Program-made: the position numbers and the translations under genes
NCBI GenBank assembly: GCA_945952025.1
Contig: CAMFGW010000001.1
Coordinates: 62,001-126,000, forward strand
Reading direction: 5' to 3'
Source: an uncultured Paracoccaceae bacterium
Lineage (GTDB): Bacteria; Pseudomonadota; Alphaproteobacteria; Rhodobacterales; Rhodobacteraceae
Length of the DNA: 64,000 nt
Notes under the pieces: model-generated
Database searches by the model: none
The model's input: the letters and a program-made list of their open reading frames with translations, nothing else
What the model was told of the DNA's origin: nothing
In this document: one piece after another, positions 19,043 through 28,483 of the stretch
Numbering within the stretch: the stretch's first letter is position 1
Layout: every line of letters begins with the position of its first letter

Positions 19043-19879
19043 GTGCTGTCGCGGATCACAGGCGCCTTCGTGCGCGGCGTGCTGGTGATGATCCTCATCG
19101 CCATTCCGTCCGTCATGGTGCCGGGCATCAGCGCCGACACGGCACAGATCGTCGCCCTGGTCGCGCTCTTTGCCGCGGGCCTCACCTTCTTCGAATATGC
19201 CTCGACCTATCCGGGCCTTGTCGAGTTCCGCGATGCGCCGCCCTTCAACCGGCTGCGCTACCTGTCCCTGCTCATCACCGTCGTCCTTTTGTCGATGATC
19301 GTGCGCGACCATTCGCATCCGACGGTGCTTGGTTCCTTCGTCACGGCACTCGGCGAAAAGCTCGGCGCCTCGATCGACGTGCCCTACAGCCCGATCCGGC
19401 TGGTCCTGTTGGTCCTGCCGTCGGACGTGGACCAGGCACATGTCGACCTGGTGCGCACGGCGGCGGGGATCGCCTACATGGTCTCGCTCCTGACGCTGGT
19501 GGCCTTCGTCCTTGCCATGCGCTTCATCGGCTGGCCGAGCCGCATGGGCACCTTCAACGTCTGGATCAACCTGCCGACCTTCGACCCGACGACGGGCGGC
19601 GACGTGGTCGACCGCCTGACGCGGGACAGCCGGGTGAACATCGTCCTGGGGTTCCTCTTGCCCTTCGCGATCCCGGTGATGATGAAGATCGCGTCGCTGT
19701 CGCTGACGCCGGTGACGCTGGAAAACCCGCACACGCTGATCTGGACCATGGCCGCCTGGGCCTTCCTGCCGGCGAGCCTCTTCATGCGCGGCATCGCCAT
19801 GGGGCGCGTCGCCAACATGATCGCCGAAAAGCGCAAGAGCATGGCGCACGGCGAGGATGCGGCCTTCCAGCCCGCCTGA
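19043..19879 (+). CDS. Conserved multi-pass membrane protein, function unknown
   Basis: 278 residues starting with GTG (19043). About six hydrophobic helices: near 10-30, 35-55, 75-92, 155-178, 215-238 and 250-268. A loop of about 60 residues (HSHPTVLGSF to VDQAHVDLVR) separates helices 3 and 4. The end is basic and soluble. No catalytic motif is seen and I do not recognise a named family. It sits between leuD and leuB on the same strand, but a terminator precedes it and leuB has its own promoter, so a leucine role is not implied. Confidence 0.75.
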   Translation: MLSRITGAFVRGVLVMILIAIPSVMVPGISADTAQIVALVALFAAGLTFFEYASTYPGLVEFRDAPPFNRLRYLSLLITVVLLSMIVRDHSHPTVLGSFVTALGEKLGASIDVPYSPIRLVLLVLPSDVDQAHVDLVRTAAGIAYMVSLLTLVAFVLAMRFIGWPSRMGTFNVWINLPTFDPTTGGDVVDRLTRDSRVNIVLGFLLPFAIPVMMKIASLSLTPVTLENPHTLIWTMAAWAFLPASLFMRGIAMGRVANMIAEKRKSMAHGEDAAFQPA

Positions 19880-19905
19880 CACCAGCCGTTATCGGCCCGC
19901 CCTTC

Positions 19906-19934
19906 TTGACCCTGCGTTCCCCTTTGGCTAGTCC
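19906..19934 (+). promoter_or_regulatory. Predicted promoter of leuB
   Basis: TTGACC (19906-19911), 17-bp spacer, TAGTCC (19929-19934). The -35 is near consensus and the -10 matches the TAG-type hexamer seen before serC. It lies 42 bp upstream of the preferred TTG start. Confidence 0.6.
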
Positions 19935-19976
19935 CGCAGGCGACCCTTCTGGCGGTCGTCTTCCATGGAGCGTATC

Positions 19977-21083
19977 TTGGCCAACCCTTCCCTTTTGATC
20001 CTGGCCGGCGACGGCATCGGCCCCGAAGTGATGGCCGAAGTGAAGAAGATCATCGCCTGGTTCGGCACGCGGCGCGGCATCGCCTTCGACGTGAGCGAGG
20101 ATCTGGTCGGCGGCTGCGCCTATGATGCGCATGGCACGCCCCTGACCGACGCGACCATGGCCAGGGCACAGGCAGTCGATGCGGTGCTGCTGGGCGCCGT
20201 GGGCGGCCCGAAGTATGACAAGCTGGACTTCTCGGTGAAGCCCGAGCGCGGCCTTCTGCGCCTGCGCAAGGAGATGGACCTTTACGCCAACCTTCGGCCC
20301 GCCCAGTGCTTCGACGCGCTGGCCGACTTTTCCTCGCTGAAGCGGGACGTGGTCGCGGGGCTCGACATCATGATCGTGCGGGAACTGACCTCGGGCGTCT
20401 ATTTCGGCGAGCCGCGCGGCATCTTCACCGAAGGCAACGAGCGCGTGGGCATCAACACCCAGCGCTACACCGAAAGCGAGATCGCGCGCGTGGCGCGGTC
20501 GGCGTTCGAGCTGGCGCGCAAGCGCGGCAACAAGGTCTGCTCGATGGAGAAGGCCAACGTCATGGAATCGGGCGTCCTGTGGCGCGAGGTCGTGCAAGAG
20601 GTGCATGACCGCGAATACCCCGACGTGGAGCTTAGCCACATGTATGCCGACGCGGGCGCCATGCAGCTGACCCGCTGGCCCAAGCAGTTCGATGTGATGG
20701 TGACCGACAACCTCTTCGGCGACCTTCTGTCCGACCTTGCTGCCATGCTGACCGGCAGCCTTGGCATGCTGCCCTCCGCCTCGCTCGGCGCGCCGATGGC
20801 GAACGGCCGGCCGAAGGCGCTGTACGAGCCGGTCCACGGCTCTGCGCCCGACATTGCGGGTCAAGGCAAGGCCAACCCGATCGCCTGCATCCTGTCGTTC
20901 GCCATGGCGCTGCGCTATTCGTTCGATCTGAGCACCGAGGCGACGCGCGTCGAAAAGGCGGTCGAGGATGTGCTGGCCGACGGGCTGCGCACCGCCGACC
21001 TGATGGGGCGCGAGGGTGGCAAGCCGGTGACGACCGCGCAGATGGGCGATGCGATCGTGGCGAAGCTCGACGCGAGCGTCTGA
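19977..21083 (+). CDS. leuB: 3-isopropylmalate dehydrogenase
   Basis: NAD-dependent oxidative decarboxylation of 3-isopropylmalate to 2-ketoisocaproate. About 368 residues. Motifs: [51 protein letters not shown], the metal-binding [15 protein letters not shown] and the NAD-binding [21 protein letters not shown] 19977 is preferred: GGAG (19967-19970) is spaced 6 nt from it, and the resulting [11 protein letters not shown] matches the usual LeuB N-terminus. ATG 19965 would add four residues but contains that GGAG. Repeat R3 follows the stop. Confidence 0.95.
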   Translation: MANPSLLILAGDGIGPEVMAEVKKIIAWFGTRRGIAFDVSEDLVGGCAYDAHGTPLTDATMARAQAVDAVLLGAVGGPKYDKLDFSVKPERGLLRLRKEMDLYANLRPAQCFDALADFSSLKRDVVAGLDIMIVRELTSGVYFGEPRGIFTEGNERVGINTQRYTESEIARVARSAFELARKRGNKVCSMEKANVMESGVLWREVVQEVHDREYPDVELSHMYADAGAMQLTRWPKQFDVMVTDNLFGDLLSDLAAMLTGSLGMLPSASLGAPMANGRPKALYEPVHGSAPDIAGQGKANPIACILSFAMALRYSFDLSTEATRVEKAVEDVLADGLRTADLMGREGGKPVTTAQMGDAIVAKLDASV

Positions 21084-21097
21084 GGCAAGGGCGGCTG

Positions 21098-21321
21098 GGC
21101 CGGGCGGGATCAGGAAACGCATCGCGTTTCGCCCGCCCGCAGCGAAACGGTTCCACTGGACCGCTCCTGTCACTCACCCACAAAGGCCGGCGCCTGCCCC
21201 GGTGGGCGCATAGCGCCCGCCATGGTCGGGGCGGGGCGGGCGCTGGCCGATGGCCTTTGGGCCATCGGCGGGGACAAAAGGCAAAGCCATCGCATGGCAG
21301 GGTCAACGGCCCCTGCCACCC
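21098..21321 (-). repeat. Structured intergenic repeat copy R3 (reverse)
   Basis: Full-length copy on the minus strand between convergent leuB and polyprenyl synthase genes. On the plus strand it starts with the terminal hairpin: GGGCGGG, ATCAG, GAAACGC, ATC, GCGTTTC, G, CCCGCCC. Stem II is CCGATGGCC, TTT, GGGCCATCGG (about 21247-21268). The inner stem GGTGGGCGC/GCGCCCGCC is present. It ends CCCCTGCCACC. Confidence 0.93.
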
Positions 21322-21344
21322 GCGACCGACAGGCCTTGCGCCCC

Positions 21345-22349
21345 TCAGCGGACGCGCGCCACCACGAAATCGGCCAGGTCGGCCAGCATGTCGCGCAGGT
21401 CGTCCGCCGGCAGTTCCGCCAGCACCGCCTTGGCGCGTTCGGCCCAGTCGAGCGCCGTCAGCCTCGTCCTTTCCATCGCGCCATGGCGGTCCAGAAGGCG
21501 CAGGACTTCTTCCAGGTCGCCGGGGCGCTGATCACCGGCCTCGATCACGCGGGACCAGAAGGCGCGCTCGGTCGCGTCTGCGGCGGCGACGGCGCGGATC
21601 ACCGGCATGGTCAGCTTGCGCTCGCGGAAATCGTCGCCGACGTTCTTGCCGATCACAGAGCTGTCGCCGCCATAATCCAGCAGGTCATCGACGATCTGGA
21701 AGGCGATCCCCAGCGCATCGCCATAGGTCCGAAGCGCCGTCACCTGCGCCTCTGGCGCGCCGGCGATGACGCCGCCCACCTCGGTCGCGGCGGCGAAAAG
21801 GGCCGCCGTCTTGCCACGCACGACCTGCAGATAGATGGCTTCGGTCGTCGCCAGATCCTGCGCGGCGGTCAGTTGCAGCACCTCGCCTTCGGCAATTGTC
21901 GCCGAGGCATTGGCCAGGATGTCAAGGACGCGCAGCGAGCCGGTTTCGACCATCAGCTGGAAGGACCGTGAAAAGAGGTAGTCCCCGACCAGGACCGAGG
22001 ATTTGTTGTCCCACAGAAGGTTCGCCGTCGGCCGCCCGCGCCGCTGGCGGCTTTCGTCGACCACGTCGTCATGGAGCAGCGTCGCGGTATGGATGAACTC
22101 GACCGTCGCGGCCAGGTGGATGTGATAGGGCCCCGCATAGCCGCAGAGCCGGGCCGCGGCCAGCGTCAGAAGCGGGCGGACGCGCTTGCCCCCGGCTTCG
22201 ACCAGGTGGGCGGTCACCTCGGGGATGCGCGGCGCATGTTCGGATGCCATGCGGTCAAGGATCAGCACGTTCACCGCCGCCATGTCGGGCGCGAGCCTTG
22301 CCACCAACCGGTCCAGCGGCTTGTCCCTGTTCACTTTGTCCAGACTCAT
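21345..22349 (-). CDS. Long-chain polyprenyl diphosphate synthase (ubiquinone side chain)
   Basis: Trans-isoprenyl diphosphate synthase adding IPP units to make the octa- to decaprenyl tail of ubiquinone. 334 residues. Both aspartate-rich motifs are present: LLHDDVVDESRQRRG (first DDxxD) and QIVDDLLDYGG (second). GGKRVRPLL is the conserved substrate-binding Lys-Arg. Residues upstream of the first motif are VEFIHTAT, small at the chain-length position, favouring a long product. The exact length cannot be read from sequence. It is divergent from the DUF2007 gene. Confidence 0.92.
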   Translation of the reverse strand: MSLDKVNRDKPLDRLVARLAPDMAAVNVLILDRMASEHAPRIPEVTAHLVEAGGKRVRPLLTLAAARLCGYAGPYHIHLAATVEFIHTATLLHDDVVDESRQRRGRPTANLLWDNKSSVLVGDYLFSRSFQLMVETGSLRVLDILANASATIAEGEVLQLTAAQDLATTEAIYLQVVRGKTAALFAAATEVGGVIAGAPEAQVTALRTYGDALGIAFQIVDDLLDYGGDSSVIGKNVGDDFRERKLTMPVIRAVAAADATERAFWSRVIEAGDQRPGDLEEVLRLLDRHGAMERTRLTALDWAERAKAVLAELPADDLRDMLADLADFVVARVR

Positions 22350-22418
22350 CGGCGTCTGCGCCCCGTCAGTTCTTCTTCACGCCGTGACATTTCGTCAAAG
22401 GATCGTAAGTCTTGGCCC

Positions 22419-22634
22419 ATGAGAGAGCTTTTGCGCACGACCGACCCGACCGAGATCGCCTTTGCCACCGCGCTCCTTGATGGAGAGGGTATAGCCAGCT
22501 TTGAGTGGGACGTAAACATGAGCGTCCTGGAAGGTGGCATAGGCATACTGCCGCGGCGGCTGATGGTCACGGACGCCGATCACTTTATGGCGAGCGCGAT
22601 CCTGCGCGACAACGGGCTGAGGCCCAGCCCGTGA
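22419..22634 (+). CDS. DUF2007 domain small protein
   Basis: 71-residue protein beginning MRELLRTTDPTEIAFATALLDGEGI, typical of DUF2007 (putative signal-transducing or prokaryotic small domain, function unknown). FEWDVNMSVLEGGIGILPRRLMV and the C-terminal DADHFMASAILRDNGL complete the domain. It is divergent from the polyprenyl synthase (69-bp gap) and its stop overlaps the GTG start of the methyltransferase. Confidence 0.8.
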   Translation: MRELLRTTDPTEIAFATALLDGEGIASFEWDVNMSVLEGGIGILPRRLMVTDADHFMASAILRDNGLRPSP

Positions 22635-23407
22635 CCGATGCCCTGACGCAAGACGGGTTCCTTGGCGGACGGCTGCGAATCTGGCAGCCGCGCGACGGGT
22701 ATCGGGCGGCGACGGACCCGGTCCTTCTGGCGGCGGCCGTCCCGGCCCTGCCGGGGCAGCGTGTGCTGGAGCTTGGGTGCGGCGTCGGGGTCGCGAGCCT
22801 GTGCCTGGCGGCGCGGGTGCCCGATCTCTTGTCGGTCGCGATCGAGCGGCAGGCGGATTATGCGGACCTCGCGCGGCGGAACGCGGTCGAGAATGGCCTG
22901 GCGCTGAGTGTCCTGACCGGCGACCTGGTAGCGCCGCCGCCCGCGCTCAAGGGAACCGAGTTCGACCATGTCTTTGCAAATCCACCGTTTTTTCGCGCAG
23001 GCGACGGAACGGCCGCCCGGAATGCGGGGCGAGAGGGCGCCTTTCGCGAAGAGACGCCCCTTGCGTCCTGGATCGACGCGGGTCTGCGCAGGCTGCGCCC
23101 GGGCGGGTGGCTCACGCTCATTCACCTGACCGACCGGCTGGGTGACATCCTGACCGCCCTGCAGGGCCGCGCCGGTTCGGTCGCGATCCGGCCCGTCGCC
23201 GCGCGCGAGGGGCGGGGCGCGCAGCGGGTCATCGTGAAGGCGCGCAAGACCGGCCGCGCGCCCCTGCGGCTGCTGGCGCCGCTCATCCTGCATGACGGGC
23301 CGCGCCATATTGCCGACGGGGACGATTTCACCGCTGCGGCCCATGCCATCCTGCGCGACGGCGCGCCGATCGGGTGGGACGAAACGGTGCCGTTCCGCGC
23401 GCCTTAA
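22631..23407 (+). CDS. SAM-dependent methyltransferase, tRNA1(Val) A37-N6 methyltransferase-like
   Basis: Class I methyltransferase of the YfiC/TrmN6 group, probably modifying an adenine N6 in RNA. 258 residues. DGYRAATDPVLLAAAVP is a hallmark of this group. The SAM motif is LELGCGVGVASLCLAARV, and the amino-methylating motif is FANPPFF. The C-terminal half is ordinary. GTG 22631 overlaps the previous stop (GTGA), suggesting coupling. Substrate assignment is by family only. Confidence 0.85.
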   Translation: MTDALTQDGFLGGRLRIWQPRDGYRAATDPVLLAAAVPALPGQRVLELGCGVGVASLCLAARVPDLLSVAIERQADYADLARRNAVENGLALSVLTGDLVAPPPALKGTEFDHVFANPPFFRAGDGTAARNAGREGAFREETPLASWIDAGLRRLRPGGWLTLIHLTDRLGDILTALQGRAGSVAIRPVAAREGRGAQRVIVKARKTGRAPLRLLAPLILHDGPRHIADGDDFTAAAHAILRDGAPIGWDETVPFRAP

Positions 23408-23497
23408 CCAGACCTTCGCCAACCGCGTGAGTTCTGCGTGACACGACTCATGGATTGTGCTGGGATTGTATCAGGATCACCTAAAAGGAGGTTGCCC

Positions 23498-23665
23498 ATG
23501 ACGATGGATGCTCACTTGGTCGAGCTTCACCGCAAACATCAGGCTTTGTCGGATGCGGTCGAGGCAGCCCAGCGCAGTCCCGGTTCCGACGACCTCGAAA
23601 TCGCCGATCTGAAGAAGCAGAAACTCAAGATCAAGGAAGAGATATCGCGGCTCAGCCGCAACTAG
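23498..23665 (+). CDS. YdcH family (DUF465) small coiled-coil protein
   Basis: 55-residue protein of the DUF465/YdcH family, a short antiparallel helical hairpin of unknown function common in proteobacteria. Hallmarks: HLVELHRKHQALSDAVEAA and DLEIADLKKQKLKIKEEI. The ATG at 23498 has a very strong ribosome-binding site (AAAAGGAGG), which excludes the longer frame starting at 23438. The convergent exporter overlaps its stop by 4 nt. Confidence 0.88.
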   Translation: MTMDAHLVELHRKHQALSDAVEAAQRSPGSDDLEIADLKKQKLKIKEEISRLSRN

Positions 23666-24540
23666 GTCGAACTGCGGGGGCTGGCGCTGGCGCGAGCCGC
23701 CAGCGCTGCCCCGGCGGTGATCAGCGCGGCCGCCAGCGCGATGCGCGATGAGGCAGGTTCGACGCCGGCCAGGACCAGCGCCAAGGTCGACAGAAGCGGC
23801 GCGGCATAGGACAGGGTGCCAAGCATCTGGATGTCGCCGCGCTTCATCCCCACGTCCCAGACATAGAATGCCAGTCCGACGGGTCCTAGGCCGAGCGCCA
23901 GGACACTCGCCCAGCCAAGCGCACTTGTCGGCCAGATGGTCTGTTCGACCATGAGGTGCGCCGGGATCGACAGGACCGAGGTGCCCAGGCAGAAGATCGC
24001 GACCGTGGCCGTGGGCACGCCGCCGAGCCTGCGCGACAGGACCGAATAGCCGGCCCAGGTCAGGGCCGCGATTCCGGCCAATATGAAGCCTGTCGTCGCC
24101 CCTTCGGGTCTGGCCGCTCCGGCCTTGCCAAGGATCAGCACCGCCGTTCCGGCGAAGGCCAGAAGGGCGCCGACGATGTGCGGCGCGCGGAGCCGCTCGC
24201 CCGGCATCAGGCCGGACAGAAGCACGATCAGCAGCGGCCAAAGGTAGCAGATCAGCCCCGCCTCGGCCGGAGGGGCGAGCCGCAGGGCAGAGAAGTAAAG
24301 CGCGTGGTAGCCGAAAAGCGCCGTGATACCAAAGGCATAGACGCGCCAGTCGACGCCCCTCAGCTGCGCGAAGCCCCCCGTGGCCATGATCCAGACGATG
24401 CCGACCAGTCCGCCGACGCCAAAGGTCAGGACGTTCAGGAGGAAGGGGGGAACCGGCGCCGAGCCGACGGTGAACAAGGCCAGCATCGACCAGAGTAGGA
24501 TGGCGACGAAGCCGATCGCCGTCGCCTGTCTGCGCGTCAT
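23662..24540 (-). CDS. EamA/DMT family transporter
   Basis: Inner-membrane drug/metabolite transporter superfamily protein with ten predicted helices in two EamA repeats. 292 residues. First repeat: IGFVAILLWSMLALFT and GYHALYFSALRLAPPAEAGLICYLWPLL; second: LAGIAALTWAGYSVLSRRL and YVWDVGMKRGDIQMLGTLSYAAPLLSTL. It is likely an exporter of amino acids or metabolites; the substrate is unknown. ATG 24540 has a GGGGGG-rich ribosome-binding site; the longer frame to 24618 is not hydrophobic and is rejected. Confidence 0.87.
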   Translation of the reverse strand: MTRRQATAIGFVAILLWSMLALFTVGSAPVPPFLLNVLTFGVGGLVGIVWIMATGGFAQLRGVDWRVYAFGITALFGYHALYFSALRLAPPAEAGLICYLWPLLIVLLSGLMPGERLRAPHIVGALLAFAGTAVLILGKAGAARPEGATTGFILAGIAALTWAGYSVLSRRLGGVPTATVAIFCLGTSVLSIPAHLMVEQTIWPTSALGWASVLALGLGPVGLAFYVWDVGMKRGDIQMLGTLSYAAPLLSTLALVLAGVEPASSRIALAAALITAGAALAARASASPRSST

Positions 24541-24774
24541 TGCCTGCCCCCCGGTCAGCGGCCCACGCCTGCCGAGGGCCGACGTCCGGCTTCTGGCAGC
24601 GGGAGGCGCGTCCTGCAAGGGATTCGGAAGGGTGCGGGTCCACGCTGGCCGGTTCCTGATTGCCGCCTCATGGCAACAATCGACCGTGAAAATACCCTAT
24701 CATTTCCGCTTCACCGCCCAATTTTCGCCGCGGGTGGCAGCAAAAAAGGGGGCGTAGCTTCGAAGTAAAGCTTC

Positions 24775-24815
24775 CCTCGGCGGCGGCCACCGCCCCCCCA
24801 GAGCCGCCGCCGAGG
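24775..24815 (-). terminator. Strong hairpin after the leucine-degradation operon
   Basis: On the minus strand CCTCGGCGGCGGC and GCCGCCGCCGAGG form a perfect 13-bp stem with a 15-nt G-rich loop, 14 bp after the last stop of the operon, followed by GAAGCTTTACTT. The rest of the 288-bp gap to the EamA gene holds nothing else recognised. Confidence 0.7.
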
Positions 24816-24828
24816 ACTTTCCCCTTTT

Positions 24829-25614
24829 TCAGCCCGCCCAGGGCGCCGGTCGTTTCGCCAGGAAGGCCGCGATGCCCTCTGCGGCTTCGGGCGTTTCCCA
24901 GATGTCGGCCAGCGCGCGGATGCTGGCGTCGATCACCTCGGCGTCGATGCGTGGACCGAGCGACCGTGCCAGCCGCTTTGCCGCCGCCACCGCGCCGGGC
25001 GCGGTCGCGAGGTAGGGCGCGACTTCGGCCTCGATAGCCGCATCGAGCGCGTCCGCTTCGACCGCGCGGGCGATCAGGCCCAGGCGCTCGGCCTCTGCGG
25101 CGTCGAAGGTCCGCGCGGACATGAAGACCTGCCGCGCGCGCCCCTCGCCCATGCGGGCGATGACGTAGGGGCCGATGGTCGCCGGGATCAGCCCCAGCCG
25201 CGTTTCCGACAGGCTGAAGCGCGCGCCCCTTTCGGCGATGGCCACGTCGCAGACCGCCGCCATGCCGATGCCCCCGCCATAGGCGCCGCCGTGGATGCGG
25301 CCGATCAGGGGCGCGGCCATCGTGTTCAGCGCCTGAAGCATGTCGGCGAGCTTCTTCGCCTCAATCATGCGGGTGGCGCGGTCGGCCTCGACCTGCGCCT
25401 TCATCCAGGCCAGGTCACCGCCGGCGCAGAAGATGGGTCCGGCGCCCGCCAGCACCATGACCCGTGTCGCGGGGTCCTCGCCGATGGTGCGCGCGACCTC
25501 GGTCAGCTCGGCGATCATCGTGGGCGACAGGACGTTGCGGCGGTCGGGCAGGTTCAGCGTGACCCGGACGACGCCCCGGGCCTCGCGGTCGATCTGCAGC
25601 GTCGAATAGGTCAT
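24829..25614 (-). CDS. liuC: Enoyl-CoA hydratase/isomerase family, probable 3-methylglutaconyl-CoA hydratase
   Basis: Crotonase-fold enzyme; by position in the operon it should hydrate 3-methylglutaconyl-CoA to HMG-CoA. 261 residues. The oxyanion-hole segments are visible: FCAGGDLAWM (first) and HGGAYGGGIGMAAVCDVAIA (second), followed by FSLSETRLGLIP with the Glu used by hydratases. The start overlaps the HMG-CoA lyase stop by 4 nt. It is the last gene of the operon. Confidence 0.9.
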   Translation of the reverse strand: MTYSTLQIDREARGVVRVTLNLPDRRNVLSPTMIAELTEVARTIGEDPATRVMVLAGAGPIFCAGGDLAWMKAQVEADRATRMIEAKKLADMLQALNTMAAPLIGRIHGGAYGGGIGMAAVCDVAIAERGARFSLSETRLGLIPATIGPYVIARMGEGRARQVFMSARTFDAAEAERLGLIARAVEADALDAAIEAEVAPYLATAPGAVAAAKRLARSLGPRIDAEVIDASIRALADIWETPEAAEGIAAFLAKRPAPWAG

Positions 25615-26468
25615 CGCGGGCTCCGTAGGCTGGCGGCGAAGGCGGCGGCAGTCGCGAGCCGGGCGGGGTCGATGCCAGTCGCGAAGCCCCGTGCGGCAAG
25701 GTGGGCGGCGACGGCTTCGGTCGCGACATTGCCGCTGGCCCCCGGGGCGTAGGGGCAGCCGCCAAGGCCCCCCGCTGCGGCGTCGAAGACCCGAAGGCCC
25801 CGGTCAAGGCAGGTGTCGATGTTCTGAAGCGCCCTGCCCCCGGTGTCATGGAAATGGCCGGCGAGCCGGTCGGCGGGCGCCGCGCCGAGAACGGCCCCCA
25901 GCATGGCGGCGGTGGTTGCGGGCGTGGCGCGGCCGATGGTGTCGCCAAGGCTGACCTCATGGCAGCCCATGGCTGCAAGCGCGGCAACCACGCGGGCCAC
26001 GGCGGCGGGGGCGACGGGGCCTTCGTAGGGGCAGTCGGTCACGCAGGAGACATAGCCGCGCACCGGGGTTGCGGCGTCCCGCGCAGCCTCGACCAGGGGC
26101 GCGAAGCGGGCGAGGCTTTCGTCGATCGAGCAGTTGATGTTCTTCTGCGAGAAGATTTCCGAGGCAGAGGCAAAGACCGCCACCTCGTCCGCGCCGGCCG
26201 CGCGGGCGCGGACGAAGCCCTGCAGGTTGGGGGTCAGGACGGTGTAGATGATGCCGGGGCGGCGGCGGATCAGGGCCATGACCTCGGCCGCGTCGGCCAA
26301 CTGGGGGACCCATTTCGGGCTGACGAAGCTCGTGACCTCGATGCGCGGCAGGCCTGCGTCGGACAGAAGGTCGACGAGCCGCACCTTGTCGGCGGTGGTG
26401 ACCGGGCCGGATTCGCTCTGCAGCCCGTCGCGGGGGCCGACCTCGACGATGGTGACGCGCTCAGTCAT
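25611..26468 (-). CDS. liuE: Hydroxymethylglutaryl-CoA lyase
   Basis: TIM-barrel lyase cleaving HMG-CoA to acetoacetate and acetyl-CoA, the end of leucine degradation. About 285 residues. VGPRDGLQSE at the N-terminus, FVSPKWVPQLAD, the metal-binding HFHDTGGRALQN, and the catalytic loop GLGGCPYAPGASGNVATE (with the family cysteine) are present. ATG 26468 overlaps the stop of the carboxylase alpha gene by 8 nt; the longer upstream frame is antisense to that gene and rejected. Confidence 0.94.
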   Translation of the reverse strand: MTERVTIVEVGPRDGLQSESGPVTTADKVRLVDLLSDAGLPRIEVTSFVSPKWVPQLADAAEVMALIRRRPGIIYTVLTPNLQGFVRARAAGADEVAVFASASEIFSQKNINCSIDESLARFAPLVEAARDAATPVRGYVSCVTDCPYEGPVAPAAVARVVAALAAMGCHEVSLGDTIGRATPATTAAMLGAVLGAAPADRLAGHFHDTGGRALQNIDTCLDRGLRVFDAAAGGLGGCPYAPGASGNVATEAVAAHLAARGFATGIDPARLATAAAFAASLRSPR

Positions 26469-28473
26469 CGGCGCCCTCGATCCTGGCCAGAAGGGCGCCG
26501 TCGCTGACCTGATCGCCGACCGCCACTCCAAGCTCCGCCACGGTCCCGTCACGGGGGGCCGTCAGGCGGTGTTCCATCTTCATCGCCTCAAGAACCATCA
26601 GCGGATCGCCCTGCCGGACCGTCGCACCCGGCGAGACATGGACGGCGGTCACAAGGCCCGGCATCGGCGCCACGACCGCGCCTTCGCCCGCCTGCGTGCC
26701 CTCGGCGCGCTCGAGCGGGTCGGGCCGGGTGAAGGACCAGGACTGGCCGTCGCGGCCAAGGGTCAGGGTCGGGCCGTCGGCCAGAAGGCGGACGGTGGTG
26801 ACATGGCCGTCGGTGGTCAGGCGGACGGCACCGTCCAGGGGGTCGGCGGAAAGGGTCACGACCCCGTCAGGCGATGTGACCTGAAAGGCGCCGTGGGCCA
26901 GGTGCAAGACCTTGTGGTCGCGCGCCGCGCCGTCCCGGACCAGGGTCACGAAATCCTCTGGCGCGGCCCAGCCCCGGAAGGCGCCGATCCGGTCCCAAGG
27001 GTCGCTCGATGCCGGTTTGGCCAGAAGGCCGAGAGCGACCACCGCCGCCAGCGCCTCGATTTCCGCAGGCGGTGCCACGGGGGTGGTCAGGGCGGCCAGG
27101 TGCCGGGCGATGAGGCCGGTATCGACGCGGCCCGCCACGAAGTCCGGCTGGCGCGAGAGGGCCGACAGGAAGGCAAGGTTGGTCGTCGTCCCGGCCACAA
27201 GCGTTGCCGCCAGCGCCTCGGACAGGCGGCGGAGGGCTGTGGCGCGGTCCGGGCCGTGGGTGATGATCTTGGCGATCATCGGGTCATACCAGGGGCTGAT
27301 GCGGTCGCCGGGCCGCACGCCGCTGTCAACGCGCAGGTCGGCGCGGGCAAAGCTGGCGGCGGGCGGGAAGGACAGGTGGTCCAGCGTCCCGGTCGCGGGC
27401 AGGAAGCCCCTTGGCACGTCTTCGGCATAGAGCCGCGCCTCGAAGGCCCAGCCGTCGATCCTCAGGTCCTGCTGGCGAAGCGGCAGGGGCTCGCCCGCCG
27501 CGACCCGAAGCTGCCATTCCACGAAATCAACGCCGGTGATCGCCTCGGACACGGGGTGTTCGACCTGGAGGCGGGTGTTCATCTCCATGAACCAGAAGCC
27601 GTTCTCGCGCAGCGGGCCGGACCCGTCGGCGATGAATTCGACCGTGCCCGCGCCCCGGTAGCCGATGGCGCGCGCCGCCTCGACCGCCGCGCGGCCCATG
27701 GCGGTGCGGACGGCTTCGGTCATGCCGGGGGCCGGGGCCTCCTCGATCACCTTCTGGTGGCGGCGCTGCAGGCTGCAATCGCGCTCGAACAGATGGACGA
27801 CGTTGCCATGGCCGTCGGCGAAGACCTGGATCTCGATATGCCGGGGGGAGGTTACGTATTTCTCGATCAGGCAGGCCGGATCGCCGAAGGCCGACTGCGC
27901 CTCGCGCCGGGCCGAGGCCAGCGCGTCGGTGAAGTCCTCAGGCCGCTCGACCAGCCGCATGCCCTTACCGCCGCCGCCCGCGCGCGCCTTGATCAGGACC
28001 GGGTAGCCGATGCGCGCGGCCTCTGCCGCCAGCAGGTCGGGGGACTGGTCGGCGCCATGATAGCCCGGCACGACCGGCACGCCCGCACGCTCCATCGCCG
28101 CCTTGGCGGCGTCCTTCAGGCCCATGGCGCGGATCGCGTCGGCGGGCGGGCCAATGAAGGTCAGGCCGGCGGCCGTGACCAGATCGACGAAGGCGGGGTT
28201 CTCGGACAGGAAGCCGTAGCCCGGATGGACCGCTTCGGCCCCGGTCTGGCGGGCGGCGTCGATGATCGCCTGACCCTTCAGGTAGCTGTCGGCGACGGGC
28301 GCCGGGCCGATGCGGACCGCCTCGTCGGCCATGGCGACGTGGGCCGCGCCCGCGTCGGCGTCGGAATAGACGGCGACGGTGGCGATGCCCATCCGCCGGG
28401 CGGTGGCGATGACGCGGCAGGCGATTTCGCCCCGGTTCGCGATGAGGATCTTCTGGAACATCCGCTGATTCAT
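26461..28473 (-). CDS. mccA: Methylcrotonyl-CoA carboxylase alpha (biotin carboxylase + biotin carrier) subunit
   Basis: Carries biotin carboxylase and biotin carrier activities; with the beta subunit it converts 3-methylcrotonyl-CoA to 3-methylglutaconyl-CoA. 670 residues. The biotin carboxylase domain occupies about 1-450: KILIANRGEIACRVI, HPGYGFLSENPAF, GGGGKGM, ERDCSLQRRHQKVIEEAPAP, FMEMNTRLQVEHPVSE. The carrier domain is at the C-terminus with EAMKMEH (biotinyl Lys about 632). ATG 28473 has GAGGG 7 nt upstream. Confidence 0.95.
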   Translation of the reverse strand: MNQRMFQKILIANRGEIACRVIATARRMGIATVAVYSDADAGAAHVAMADEAVRIGPAPVADSYLKGQAIIDAARQTGAEAVHPGYGFLSENPAFVDLVTAAGLTFIGPPADAIRAMGLKDAAKAAMERAGVPVVPGYHGADQSPDLLAAEAARIGYPVLIKARAGGGGKGMRLVERPEDFTDALASARREAQSAFGDPACLIEKYVTSPRHIEIQVFADGHGNVVHLFERDCSLQRRHQKVIEEAPAPGMTEAVRTAMGRAAVEAARAIGYRGAGTVEFIADGSGPLRENGFWFMEMNTRLQVEHPVSEAITGVDFVEWQLRVAAGEPLPLRQQDLRIDGWAFEARLYAEDVPRGFLPATGTLDHLSFPPAASFARADLRVDSGVRPGDRISPWYDPMIAKIITHGPDRATALRRLSEALAATLVAGTTTNLAFLSALSRQPDFVAGRVDTGLIARHLAALTTPVAPPAEIEALAAVVALGLLAKPASSDPWDRIGAFRGWAAPEDFVTLVRDGAARDHKVLHLAHGAFQVTSPDGVVTLSADPLDGAVRLTTDGHVTTVRLLADGPTLTLGRDGQSWSFTRPDPLERAEGTQAGEGAVVAPMPGLVTAVHVSPGATVRQGDPLMVLEAMKMEHRLTAPRDGTVAELGVAVGDQVSDGALLARIEGADD

Positions 28474-28483
28474 TGCCGGGCCC